From Paralithodes platypus (taxonomy: Eukaryota > Arthropoda > Malacostraca > Decapoda > Lithodidae): a DNA stretch of 64,000 nucleotides. Location: positions 37,836,010-37,900,009 of the forward strand of contig CM064572.1 of the NCBI GenBank assembly GCA_032716605.1, read 5' to 3'. Shown piece by piece: positions 31,226 through 41,120 of the stretch. Position 1 is the stretch's first letter. Each line of letters opens with the position of its first letter. A model generated the notes under the pieces. That model saw nothing but the letters and a program-made list of their open reading frames with translations. It was not told where the DNA came from and made no database searches. Made by a program: the position numbers and the translations under genes.

Positions 31226-31798
31226 TATACTTAATGTCTACTGTGACTGATAAAGTCTAGCTATAGTCAATGATACGAGATACTGGTGCGCATGGCATGC
31301 CGCATAGCCTAGTGCAAATCTCAAGTCTGTGCGTCAAATATTACGTTATAATGAAGGGTAGCTCTCTTGAGAAACCTTAATACCGAAGTATTAAGCGTTC
31401 TCCTGGCGTACCTCAAAGACAAACAACCGAGCTTAGAACAGTGCAGAATGGTATAGGCAAAAAGCCCTCATTCGTGCATGCTCTACTCTCAATGGCACAC
31501 AGACTAGAATTTACCCAATCAACTCCAGTTCTCAGGTATGTCGTGCAGCTTTTAACTAAAGCCAGCACCCATCGGAAACAATACCTTATAGTATCAGACT
31601 CCTAGTCTAGCATTATCTAATCCAGCAGAACACTAATAATTATAGGAAGCAGTACTGAACAATATGAATGCCAACCAATGCTTCGTGATCAACTTATCTT
31701 AACAACTAAACATACATGGGTTATATAAGACCTTAACGCACAATACAACTGGCCAGCATGAAGCTGGTTATGCAGAGTTAACCAGAGGGGGTATAATA

Positions 31799-31958
31799 TT
31801 AACCCTTAAAGGTGCGAGAAAGATATGGAAAAAAAGATAGGCAGAGACTATGTGGCGGAGGGGTGACATAACTCGAGTGGCAATTTCTAGAAACCACGTA
31901 ATGTGGCTGAGAGAGAGAGTGACAGAGAGCTGTATATATACTAGCGACTATGACTGCT
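31799..31958 (+). mobile_element. Family-D left-end fragment
   Basis: TTAACCCTTAAAGGTGCGAG, then CTATGTGGCGGAGG, ACTCGAGTGGCAATTT and TATGACTGCTCCA. It diverges from other D copies after that. Confidence 0.6.
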
Positions 31959-31990
31959 CCACGCGTAGACAAAGCGGTAACAATTCCTTC

Positions 31991-32108
31991 AGCCAATGAC
32001 AAAGAAGCCAGCCAAACATGACATCACCAAGCATGGTAAAAAAAACTCCTCCAACCAATCCCAGGCCAGCCAGCCGTGACGTCATCAAGCATGGCAAAAA
32101 ACACTGCG
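31991..32108 (+). promoter_or_regulatory. CCAAT/CRE-like tandem module inside the LTR candidate
   Basis: A ~65-bp unit is duplicated. Each unit has a CCAAT box (31993-31997 and 32055-32059) followed by a CRE-like site: TGACATCA near 32019 and the perfect TGACGTCA at 32077-32084. AAGCATGG follows in both. It resembles a pol II promoter/enhancer arrangement; function is inference. Confidence 0.35.
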
Positions 32109-32163
32109 CGCCTCCTCTCACTCTGTTCTACTCACTCTCTCTCTCAAATCCTATCATTACTAC

Positions 32164-32672
32164 TTAACACCTTACGAGCGGCCTATGCGGTTTATTTATG
32201 TTACCGCACAGCGGGTGTTATTTAGGCCAAAATAGGGCTGATTTACGTGATCAGCCCTTTTTCATGCCTAAATAACACCCAGTACACGTAAATACAACCG
32301 CACCTATCCCTGAAAGGTGTTAATAAAAGCTTTCGAATGACACCATAGACGATCCTTGTAGGATGGATAGTTTTCTTGCAATAACCGTGCAACGCGAGGG
32401 GTGACAGATAAAGCAGGATAAGAGGGATACGTTCTCAGTACATAAGAGTATGTAGCGAGTGAGAGAGGGAGGAGGGAGCTGAGATTTGTGTCACTAGGTT
32501 CGCCGCGGTGGTCTGGAGCAGTCATACGCTCGCTAGTCTCCTGCCACCAAGCATGGTCTCTCTCTCTCAGCCACATACGTGCTGAAATTGCCACTCGAGT
32601 TATGTCGAGCGCCGCCACATATCCACTTTTTTTTAACTCGACTTATGTTGCTCGCCGCTAAATAAGGGTTAA
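32164..32672 (-). mobile_element. Family-D TTAA element, inverted copy
   Basis: 509 bp, TTAACACCTTACGAGCGGCC at the left and AAATAAGGGTTAA at the right. It matches the D copy at 43573-44060 in reverse, with a small rearrangement at 32224-32290 where GGGCTGATTTACGTGATCAG forms a short inverted repeat. Confidence 0.78.
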
Positions 32673-32880
32673 TGATAAAACATATACTTTGCAATTAAAT
32701 ATATAAAGCCTTGACATGGGCGAAAACAAAGAGCCTTTCTGGACTGCCCATGACACGAGCTTTCATATGAAATAAAGCACACAATAATACATCAACTGTA
32801 GCCACATCCACTGCCCTGGCGATCCTAGCGAGTCACTGTAGGACAAGCCATGCGGTTCTAATGGAGTTGTTAACGTCACA

Positions 32881-32907
32881 ATATATATATATATATATAT
32901 ATATATA
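32881..32907. repeat. (AT)n microsatellite
   Basis: About 13 AT units at the left boundary of the Penelope-like palindrome. Confidence 0.93.
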
Positions 32908-33193
32908 GTAGAAATAATGTGGTAAGAAACAATAAGAACCCCATATTTTCAATTTATTTCCAATGGGCCTTTTCACAATATTTCGGACGTAGCGTCCATC
33001 TTGAGGTACACCACATGATCCAATAAAAATAGAAATTAATTATAAATTACTGATTAAAAGAGGATCCTATTTCAAAGCCATAAAATTACACTTACAACAC
33101 AAAAAGAATCTAACATGATTTAAACATAAAACGAGAAAGAATAAGACTAAACAAGTTAATCCAAATGTAAACCACAAACTATTATATAATTTA

Positions 33194-33439
33194 CTAAGTA
33201 CACATATAATAAATGATAATTATATACAAACTATGACCCACCTTAGACCCCTCCTCAAGCAAACCGCGAGTAAGACTGAGGATAGGACAAGGAATGTTCA
33301 CTAAGACAAAACAAATCACTAATCTAAACAATATGAAAAACTTTACATAAACGAACAGAGACATGTTAGATAAATTTAACTCAACACATTTTTCTTGTGA
33401 AACAACACTACCGTAAGCGAATGTAATCAAAATGAACAA
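33194..33439 (-). CDS. 81-codon hydrophobic frame in the PLE 3' region (left copy)
   Basis: Starts MFILITFAYGSVVSQEKCVE, has a hydrophobic stretch VYVKFFILFRLVICFVLVNI, and ends ..YYMCT. It differs from the right copy only near the C-terminus. It may be a fortuitous frame in AT-rich 3' sequence, or a small membrane peptide. I do not recognise it. Confidence 0.25.
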   Translation of the reverse strand: MFILITFAYGSVVSQEKCVELNLSNMSLFVYVKFFILFRLVICFVLVNIPCPILSLTRGLLEEGSKVGHSLYIIIIYYMCT

Positions 33440-33512
33440 AAAGTATGAAGCAATTAATTGTGAAACGCAATTGTTGTTCGTGAGTAATTATACCATGGAA
33501 TTTAGTATTGGA

Positions 33513-35234
33513 TTAATTTGTTTGATATTGATTTTTTCTGCTAAAAAAAGTGTCCTGTTCATTGTTAAAGCGACCTATTATAATAAAATCATTATCTGAG
33601 AAAAGATGATCTTGTTCGTGAGAATGGTTCCTGATAGCCGAAAAAGGCATTTTATTTAGGTACACTCCAGTGCGAAAACTTTTTCCCAAATGTTCAAATA
33701 TTCTCATTTTAAATGAACGGGAGCTACACCCGACATACCTTGCATCGCAGCTAGGACAAGATAATTTATAGACAATATTTGAACATAATAGGTCAGGAAT
33801 GCGATCTTTAAAGTTGAAAAAAGAACCTATTTTGAAATATTTTTTAAATATAATCCGGAAATTTACTGCAGGAAATTCAGTCTTTAACAAATTTAGCACA
33901 TTCTTCCTAAACATAAAACTTGATTCACCATAAAAAGGCAACTTAATGTATTTAATAAGTTTGGGTACATCCGAAACTTTCACTGTCTTGATCTGTTTTT
34001 TGTACAAAACAATTCTGAGTAGTTTATTAAATACATTGATACTAAAGTTGTTCCCTAAAAAATATGCTTTCAGAAATTCAAACTCCACATGCACAATCTT
34101 ATAATCCTAACAAAGGTCATAGGCCATATTTAAGAGAGTCTTGATAGAGTTAATTTTGAACACATCCGGGCAAAAACTGAGCCAACTGAGTCCCAGACCC
34201 GTAAAAGTTTGCTTCCTAAACACATCAGTACTTAATCCATTCAAAGTTTTAGTTATTTTGACATCTAAAAAAGATAATGAATTGTGTTCCTCTACCTCCT
34301 TAGTGAAATTTATGTTAAAATGTTGCTGGTTGAAGTAATTAATTAAACGCTCTATGTCTTCCCTTTTCTTAAAAATGAGAAACGAGTCATCCACATAGCG
34401 TCTATAATATAAGGGCCTATATTCATCAGGACAGTTATCCAGCCAGAGTACTTCATTATGACACAAAAACAAGTTGGCTAAACAGGGTGCCAAAACTGAT
34501 CCCATCCCACAACCATCGATTTGGTTATACATTTCCTTATCAAACAGAAAAAAGACTCAGAAGTAGCAAACTTGAGCAAATTGTTTATGATTTTCTTGTT
34601 GAGTCCATACAAATCTTGAGGAGTTATTTTACTTAATACAAGATCTATAGTTTCCTGTAGTGGTACATTAGTATATAATGATTCTATGTCAAAACTAGCC
34701 ATAACAAATTCAGAGGGTAGATTTAGTGACAGTAAATCATCGACAAACATTTTAGAATTTTCCACTGTGTATTTATTAGTAGTAAAGGGTTTAAGCAATG
34801 GGACGAGAAATTTACCTAAATTGTATGCTGCAGTATTTATGGTTGATATTATGGGTCTTAAAGGCACATTTAATTTGTGGATTTTGGGTAATCCATATAG
34901 GATACCGGGTGAAGTTCCTGAGGCATAGAGATAGTTAAAGTTAGTTAAACCAATGTTGTCTTTAATAGATCTTAGAATCCGGTTCAGTTTCTTCCAACTT
35001 AATTACTTGAGAAAAGATTTCACCAGTTATTCTTTTGAATTTAGAACGATCTGAAAGTATTAGTTTCATTTTGTCGAAGTAATCCACTTTATTCAAAATA
35101 ACTACTCCCCTTCCTTTGTCTGGCTTCGTAATTATAATGGATTGATCTTCTTTAAGAGCTTTAAGTATATTCAAATCATCAGGCTCAAACACAGGAGACA
35201 TCGTTTTTTTAACCGTTTTGCTGAATCTAGACAT
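33513..35234 (-). pseudogene. Penelope-like reverse transcriptase with GIY-YIG endonuclease
   Basis: Minus-strand frames in order: SIIITKPDKGRGVVILNK (35234 on), then, shifted, GILYGLPKIHKLNVPLRPII (the PLE hallmark GLPKIHK), ASFDIESLYTNVPL (RT motif A), a frameshift near 34520, GCGMGSVLAPCLANLF (motif B), YYRRYVDDSFLIF (catalytic YVDD), NSLSFLDVKI, and an in-frame TAG at 34107-34109. It closes with KYIKLPFYGESSF and the endonuclease NIVYKLSCPSCDARYVGCSS ... MRIFEHLGKS (GIY-YIG-type nuclease preceded by a CPSC pair). PLEs copy RNA at a nick made by this endonuclease. Two frameshifts and one stop make this copy inactive. Its sister copy lacks the RT but keeps the nuclease frame open. Confidence 0.88.
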
Positions 35235-35491
35235 GATTTACCTAAGTCCCTTATTTTGCGAAGATATTCCCCTATCAACGCTCCACCCCACGATGTAATG
35301 TCTCCTGTGTTTGAGCCTGATGATTTGAATATACTTAAAGCTCTTAAAGAAGATCAATCCATTATAATTACGAAGCCAGACAAAGGAAGGGGAGTAGTTA
35401 TATTGAATAAAGTGGATTACTTCGACAAAATGAAACTAATACTTGAAACAACTTTAGCATCAATGTATTTAATAAAGTACTCAGAATTGTT

Positions 35492-36010
35492 TTGTACAAA
35501 AAACAGATCAAGACAGTGAAAGTTTCGGATGTACCCAAACTTATTAAATACATTAAGTTGCCTTTTTATGGTGAATCAAGTTTTATGTTTAGGAAGAATG
35601 TGCTAAATTTGTTAAAGACTAAATTTCCTGCAGTAAATTTCCGGATTATATTTAAAAAATATTTCAAAATAGGTTCTTTTTTCAACTTTAAAGATCGCAT
35701 TCCTGACCTATTATGTTCAAATATTGTCTATAAATTATCTTGTCCTAGCTGCAATGCAAGGTATGTCGGGTGTAGCTCCCGTTCATTTAAAATGAGAATA
35801 TTTGAACATTTGGGAAAAAGTTTTCGCACTGGAGTGTACCTAAATAAAATGCCTTTTTCGGCTATAAGGAACCATTCTCACGAACAAGATCATCTTTTCT
35901 CAGATAATGATTTTAGTATAATAGGTCGCTTTAACAATGAACAAGACACTTTTTTAGCAGAAAAAATATATATCAAACAAATGAATCCAATACTAAATTC
36001 CATGGTTTAA
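35492..36010 (+). CDS. PLE C-terminal region with GIY-YIG endonuclease (right copy)
   Basis: An open frame of 172 codons: MYKKQIKTVKVSDVPKLIKY, then FRKNVLNLLKTKFPAVNFRI, NIVYKLSCPSCNARYVGCSS, FKMRIFEHLGKSFRTGVYLN, HEQDHLFSDNDFSIIGR, ending NPILNSMV. The CPSC cysteine pair and the YVG/R/E signature of the GIY-YIG fold are present. It is uninterrupted here, whereas the left copy ends differently after NNEQDTFF. With the RT gone the fragment could at most encode an orphan nuclease. No promoter is evident and the start Met is simply the first in frame. Confidence 0.7.
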   Translation: MYKKQIKTVKVSDVPKLIKYIKLPFYGESSFMFRKNVLNLLKTKFPAVNFRIIFKKYFKIGSFFNFKDRIPDLLCSNIVYKLSCPSCNARYVGCSSRSFKMRIFEHLGKSFRTGVYLNKMPFSAIRNHSHEQDHLFSDNDFSIIGRFNNEQDTFLAEKIYIKQMNPILNSMV

Positions 36011-36058
36011 TTACTCACGAACAACAATTGCGTTTCACAATTAATTGCTTCATACTTT

Positions 36059-36304
36059 TTGTTCATTTTGATTACATTCGCTTACGGTAGTGTTGTTTCA
36101 CAAGAAAAATGTGTTGAGTTAAATTTATCTAACATGTCTCTGTTCGTTTATGTAAAGTTTTTCATATTGTTTAGATTAGTGATTTGTTTTGTCTTAGTGA
36201 ACATTCCTTGTCCTATCCTCAGTCTTACTCGCGGTTTGCTTGAGGAGGGGTGTAAGGTGGGTCATAGTTTGTATAATTATATCATGTATTATATGTGTAC
36301 TTAG
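36059..36304 (+). CDS. 81-codon hydrophobic frame in the PLE 3' region (right copy)
   Basis: Same frame as at 33194-33439 on the other arm. It keeps the start, length and stop and differs at a few residues (GCKVGHSLYNYIMYYMCT end). Function unknown; the conservation may only reflect recent duplication. Confidence 0.25.
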   Translation: MFILITFAYGSVVSQEKCVELNLSNMSLFVYVKFFILFRLVICFVLVNIPCPILSLTRGLLEEGCKVGHSLYNYIMYYMCT

Positions 36305-36628
36305 TAAATTATAGAATAGTTTGTGGTTTACATTTGGATTAACTTGTTTAGTCTTATTCTTTCTCGTTTTATGTTTAAATCATGTTAGATTCTTTTTGTG
36401 TTGTAAGTGTAATTTTATGGCTTTGAAATAGGATCCTCTTTTAATCAGTAATTTATATTAGATTTCTATCTTTATAGGATCATGTGCTGTACCTGAAGAT
36501 GGACGCTACATCCGAAATATTGTGAAAAGGCCCATTGGAAATAAATTGAAAATATGGCATTCTTTTTGTTTCTTGACACATTATTTCTACTGAAAAAAAG
36601 ATACCCTGGAGGTCAACTCACCGATGTC

Positions 36629-36632
<4 letters not shown>

Positions 36633-36668
<36 letters not shown>
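36633..36668. repeat. (TA)n microsatellite
   Basis: About 17 TA units. The flanking 36592-36872 has no recognisable gene. Confidence 0.95.
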
Positions 36669-36669
<1 letters not shown>

Positions 36670-36872
36670 TATGTATATATATAATATGTTGTAAATTATT
36701 CCTCTAAGTCTGTGACCGAAATGCAACTGAACCTTTGGGATTATGGCAATGAAAGTGAATGAAAGTGTGTGGTCCCCGTAGTTAATTATCATAGTGTAGC
36801 CCTTACGGGATCTTGTTAGTTGTAACTACTTTTTAGCCAGCAATGCACTTCAGAAGCTCCCTACACATATTG

Positions 36873-37148
36873 TTTTTTTTTTTTTTTTTTTCTATATTCC
36901 AACTACTCCCTCTCGGGCATAGGCTGAGAGCCTGTACATTCCACCGCTCACCACGGTGAAGCCCGTGAGGTCTTGTTCCAGTCTGGGGAGTGAGACATGT
37001 GAAGCATCCATTCATGGCTCGAAGCAGCTCCATCTCTGAAGCGGCTGGTTGCTTCGTTCAAGTGCTTCACTGTCTCACCCTCCAGACTCAGACCCTCACT
37101 CTCAGAACGCCACCTATTGAGCAGTGAACTCACTAGGCATTGCCCCCC
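36873..37148 (-). mobile_element. Poly(A)-tailed retroposon fragment
   Basis: A 19-base T run at 36873-36891 is the poly(A) of a minus-strand retroposed sequence. The ~255 bp upstream of it are GC-richer than the surroundings and contain GTTTCACCGTGG-like words, GAGTGAGGGTCTGAGTCTGG and GAAGCAACCAGCCGCTTC. I do not recognise the parent. It could be a LINE 3' end or a SINE body. Confidence 0.5.
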
Positions 37149-37211
37149 TGTAACATATTCTGAATATGGGAATATTCATACAGTGTTATTTAATCAGGGA
37201 ACAATGAGGGT

Positions 37212-37367
37212 ATTTTTTTTGGCATTTCGGTGGGCTTTGTGGTAATGCACTGATACTAGGTACAGCACAAATTCAATCCCAATAATATCTTCCCATTGAC
37301 ATATCGGGATTTGAACCCGGGTCCATTGGATTACCAATCCAGTGGCATGCCCACTCCACCACACCTC

Positions 37368-37370
<3 letters not shown>
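37212..37370 (-). mobile_element. tRNA-derived SINE (threonine-type head)
   Basis: On the minus strand the head (37370-37299) reads GGGGAGGTGTGGTGGAGTGG, with anticodon arm CTGGA-TTGGTAA-TCCAA (anticodon GGT, Thr type; first pair mismatched) and T arm CGGGTTCAAATCCCG. An 80-bp body follows, then a short poly(A) (T run 37212-37220). The poly(A) and body mark it as a SINE. Confidence 0.65.

Positions 37371-37417
<47 letters not shown>
37371..37417. repeat. (TA)n microsatellite
   Basis: About 23 TA units directly 5' of the SINE head. GA/CT runs follow at 37437-37460 and 37515-37531. Confidence 0.95.
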
Positions 37418-37420
<3 letters not shown>

Positions 37421-37611
37421 TATCTAGTATATTTACGTCTCTCTCTCTCTCGCTCTCGCTCACACTGGCTCAATATCTGGACGCGACACGCAGCAATATT
37501 ACACTACTGTGTATGAGAGAGAGAGAGAGAGATATGGTAACCCCTTTAACTTTGTAAGTCAGGAGGGGTTGGAGCAAACAGGCTCTAAATTCCCTTATCT
37601 ATTTACTATTG

Positions 37612-37989
37612 TTGAGGGGGGATGAGCGTATTTATTTTCTCATTTATGTAAGTTTTTATAAAAAAACAATAGTTTCCTCCCTAGACTTCCATCAAGCGTT
37701 AAAACACACAAAAAACCCAAAGACCCTCTTTCAAGATAAATTTGTAAATTTTTCGATAACAAAATGTCCCGGCTGAGGGCCGTCTCCTCTTAAATTACAG
37801 GCTCGCTATCGCTCGCCAGGATAACATCGACACCTAAATGACACGAAAATTCTTAATATTAACTAAGAAATAGGGCGAAAGGTCTTGAAATCGCCAAACT
37901 AATAGGCCGAACGTCATAATATCTGAAAACTAATGGGGCTAAACATAAGGAAAAAGGGGGACCATAAAAAACAACCCATCTCCCCTTAA
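37612..37989 (-). mobile_element. Family-A element, near complete
   Basis: 378 bp. The left TTAA is mutated to TTGA before GGGGGGATGAGCG; the right end AAACAACCCATCTCCCC is followed by TTAA at 37986. The core hairpins and GCTCGCTATCGCTCGCCAGG are intact, with GGCTGAGGGCC as hairpin 1. Confidence 0.8.
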
Positions 37990-38017
37990 CCCAAATGCTA
38001 GAAACTCTATTTCTCCA

Positions 38018-39767
38018 GACCACCAGTCCCTATATGAGTTATAAGAGGTAAAGACCACCAGTCCCTATATGAGTTATAAGAGGTAAAGACCACCAGTCCC
38101 TATATGAGTTATAAGAGGTAAAGACCACCAGTCCCTATATGAGTTATAAGAGGTAAAGACCACCAGTCCCTATATGAGTTATAAGAGGTAAAGACCACCA
38201 GTCCCTATATGAGTTATAAGAGGTAAAGACCACCAGTCCCTATATGAGTTATAAGAGGTAAAGACCACCAGTCCCTATATGAGTTATAAGAGGTAAAGAC
38301 CACCAGTCCCTATATGAGTTATAAGAGGTAAAGACCACCAGTCCCTATATGAGTTATAAGAGGTAAAGACCACCAGTCCCTATATGAGTTATAAGAGGTA
38401 AAGACCACCAGTCCCTATATGAGTTATAAGAGGTAAAGACCACCAGTCCCTATATGAGTTATAAGAGGTAAAGACCACCAGTCCCTATATGAGTTATAAG
38501 AGGTAAAGACCACCAGTCCCTATATGAGTTATAAGAGGTAAAGACCACCAGTCCCTATATGAGTTATAAGAGGTAAAGACCACCAGTCCCTATATGAGTT
38601 ATAAGAGGTAAAGACCACCAGTCCCTATATGAGTTATAAGAGGTAAAGACCACCAGTCCCTATATGAGTTATAAGAGGTAAAGACCACCAGTCCCTATAT
38701 GAGTTATAAGAGGTAAAGACCACCAGTCCCTATATGAGTTATAAGAGGTAAAGACCACCAGTCCCTATATGAGTTATAAGAGGTAAAGACCACCAGTCCC
38801 TATATGAGTTATAAGAGGTAAAGACCACCAGTCCCTATATGAGTTATAAGAGGTAAAGACCACCAGTCCCTATATGAGTTATAAGAGGTAAAGACCACCA
38901 GTCCCTATATGAGTTATAAGAGGTAAAGACCACCAGTCCCTATATGAGTTATAAGAGGTAAAGACCACCAGTCCCTATATGAGTTATAAGAGGTAAAGAC
39001 CACCAGTCCCTATATGAGTTATAAGAGGTAAAGACCACCAGTCCCTATATGAGTTATAAGAGGTAAAGACCACCAGTCCCTATATGAGTTATAAGAGGTA
39101 AAGACCACCAGTCCCTATATGAGTTATAAGAGGTAAAGACCACCAGTCCCTATATGAGTTATAAGAGGTAAAGACCACCAGTCCCTATATGAGTTATAAG
39201 AGGTAAAGACCACCAGTCCCTATATGAGTTATAAGAGGTAAAGACCACCAGTCCCTATATGAGTTATAAGAGGTAAAGACCACCAGTCCCTATATGAGTT
39301 ATAAGAGGTAAAGACCACCAGTCCCTATATGAGTTATAAGAGGTAAAGACCACCAGTCCCTATATGAGTTATAAGAGGTAAAGACCACCAGTCCTTATAT
39401 GAGTTATAAGAGGTAAAGACCACCAGTCCCTATATGAGTTATAAGAGGTAAAGACCACCAGTCCCTATATGAGTTATAAGAGGTAAAGACCACCAGTCCC
39501 TATATGAGTTATAAGAGGTAAAGACCACCAGTCCCTATATGAGTTATAAGAGGTAAAGACCACCAGTCCCTATATGAGTTATAAGAGGTAAAGACCACCA
39601 GTCCCTATATGAGTTATAAGAGGTAAAGACCACCAGTCCCTATATGAGTTATAAGAGGTAAAGACCACCAGTCCCTATATGAGTTATAAGAGGTAAAGAC
39701 CACCAGTCCCTATATGAGTTATAAGAGGTAAAGACCACCAGTCCCTATGTGAGTTATAAGAGGTAAA
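38018..39767. repeat. 35-bp satellite, 50 copies, no indels
   Basis: Units begin GACCACCAGTCCCTATATGA and end AAGAGGTAAA. From 38018 to the last unit at 39733 the phase never shifts: (39733-38018)/35 = 49 exactly, hence 50 units. I saw only two base changes, CTTATATG near 39393 and CTATGTG near 39747. There are no spacers, so it is not CRISPR-like. It lies between two family-A elements in opposite orientation. Confidence 0.98.
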
Positions 39768-39818
39768 AAGTCTAGTAAGTCGCTATTTCTTGACTCCTCA
39801 CAATAAACAAATAATTGG

Positions 39819-40171
39819 TTAAGAGGAGATGGGTCGTTTTTCTAGATCTCTGCTCCCTCATGTTTAGCCCAATTAGTTTTCAGACTAAGATGTTTGCCCC
39901 ATTAGCTTGTCGATTTGAAGACCTTCCGCCCCATTTCCTTGTCAATATTAAGACCTTTCGAGCTATTTAGGTGTCGATTGTTTTCCTGGCGATCGATAGT
40001 GAGCCTGTAATTTTGGAAGAACCGGCCGTCGGCCGATAATTCTCTACCGGAAAATGTACAAATTTATCTTGAAGGGGGATCTAATGGATTTATTTTAGGT
40101 TTGATGGAGGTCTAGGGAGGAAACTAGAAACATAATTAATATATGAACAAATCGACCAAAAAGTGAATTAA
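39819..40171 (+). mobile_element. Family-A element, right end diverged
   Basis: TTAAGAGGAGATGGGTCG at the left, with hairpin CCGGCCGTCGGCCG. It ends GACCAAAAAGTGAATTAA at 40171. The terminal TTAA also starts the next element. Confidence 0.78.
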
Positions 40172-40413
40172 GGAGAGGTTGATTTGTCTGGACCCCCTGC
40201 TCCCTCATGTTTAGCCCCATTAGTTTGGAGATTTTAAGAGGTTCGCCCCATTACTTTAGTTATTATAAGACCTTTCGTGCCATTTAGGTGTCGATCTTAT
40301 TTCTGGCAAACGGTAACGAGTCTGAAATTCCATTTTCTACCGAAAAATGCCTAAATTAATCTCAAAGGAGGGTGTTTTTTTAAGGTTGATGGAGGGCTTC
40401 GAAACAAACTTAA
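40168..40413 (+). mobile_element. Family-A element, internally deleted, in chain
   Basis: Begins TTAAGGAGAGGTTGATTTG at the TTAA shared with the previous element. It lost the GGCC hairpin and its right end, and reaches the TTAA at 40410 that starts the next element. Confidence 0.7.
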
Positions 40414-40770
40414 GGGCCCACCTCGTTCTTCTCTCTCTCTCTCTCTCTCTTTCTGGGTTGTATTCATTCGGCCCCATTCAGCCTACTGTTTTAAGACGTT
40501 TATCCCCATCCAGGTGTTTATTTTTTCCTGGCGAGCGGTAGCGAGCCAGCATATTATATAAAATAGTTTTGACAGCAGGCTGTATTTGTACATTTTTCGA
40601 TAGAAAAATTTCTCCGGCAAAGCCGAATTTCTCCATACAATGTTGGCTCGCGAAAAAATCGACACCTGGATGGGGATAAACGCCTTAAAACAGTTGGCTG
40701 AATGGAACCGAATGGATACAAGCCAGAGAAAGAGAGAAACGGAGAAAAAAAAGCAGGTCACCCCCTTTAA
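40410..40770. mobile_element. Foldback A-prime element
   Basis: 361 bp, TTAAGGGCCCACCTCG at the left and CACCCCCTTTAA at the right. The two halves are inverted copies over about 150 bp: TTTAAGACGTTTATCCCCAT and GGATGGGGATAAACGCCTTA, plus GTATTCATTCGG and CCGAATGGATAC. The centre has the A core in reverse: hairpin 2 (CATTTTTCGATAGAAAAAT) and hairpin 1 (CGGC-AAA-GCCG at 40615-40625). Confidence 0.8.
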
Positions 40771-40914
40771 CACGGTAGTCCAGTAGCGTAGGTATTGTGT
40801 AAGGCCAACCCCCGCATGAGTTACTGGAGGTGGGGGGGTACTGGAGGGGGGGTTCAGGTATTAGGTACACACAAGGGGTGGGTGTGTGTGTGTGTGTGTG
40901 TGAGAGATATATTA

Positions 40915-41120
40915 ATATTCTCGTAATTGTTCTCCTATGACCACCATGACCCCTTCAAGCTAAATGTGTACATTTTCCCCGGCCGAGGGCCGATTTCTTC
41001 TATGTTACAGGGTTGCTATCGCTCGCCCACAAAATACCTGCAAGGGCTGAAGCGTTTTATTATCGCTAAACTAATGGAGTGAAATCTTAAAATCTCCAAA
41101 TTTAAGGAGCGAAACAGTCC
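40915..41120 (-). mobile_element. Old family-A fragment
   Basis: ACCCCTTCAAGCTAAATGTG, CCCCGGCCGAGGGCCGAT, GCTATCGCTCGCCCAC and two ACTAATGGAG-type repeats. Both ends are eroded. The following 41121-41544 holds CT/CA patches and nothing recognisable. Confidence 0.6.

Larger units (their letters stand above)
30085..32880. repeat. Candidate solo LTR with family-D insertions
   Basis: The segment starts TGTTACGACT and ends AACGTCACA, so it has TG...CA ends with the inverted match TGTNACG. It lies within a TA-rich site, so a target duplication cannot be told from the repeat. After removing the D elements (30736-31225, part of 31799-31958, 32164-32672) about 1.6 kb remain. That remainder has no open frame of note, AATAAA words (30255), and a promoter-like block at 31991-32108. 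No internal retrotransposon sequence or second LTR is present. It could instead be an unrecognised non-coding repeat. Confidence 0.35.
32908..35234 (-). mobile_element. Penelope-like element, left copy
   Basis: The left arm of a head-to-head palindrome. On the minus strand it contains the RT and GIY-YIG coding region (35234-33513) and about 600 bp of 3' sequence. The 3' part holds an open frame conserved between copies (33439-33194) and a hammerhead-like motif near 32976-33008. It ends at GTAGAAATAATGTGG near 32910. Confidence 0.85.
35301..36591 (+). mobile_element. Penelope-like element, right copy with RT deleted
   Basis: An inverted copy of the left element, starting at ATGTCTCCTGTGTTTGAGCC. 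The sequence jumps at about 35442 from KVDYFDKMKLIL straight to the region after the RT (AACAACTTTAGCATCAATG), removing about 1 kb. The rest, including the GIY-YIG region, the 3' frame and the terminal CATTATTTCTACT, is collinear with the left copy. Confidence 0.85.

Noticed and set aside
38018..39767. Regular 35-bp array as a CRISPR locus
   Set aside because: Units are directly contiguous with no spacers; the setting is a eukaryotic repeat region with no cas-like frames.
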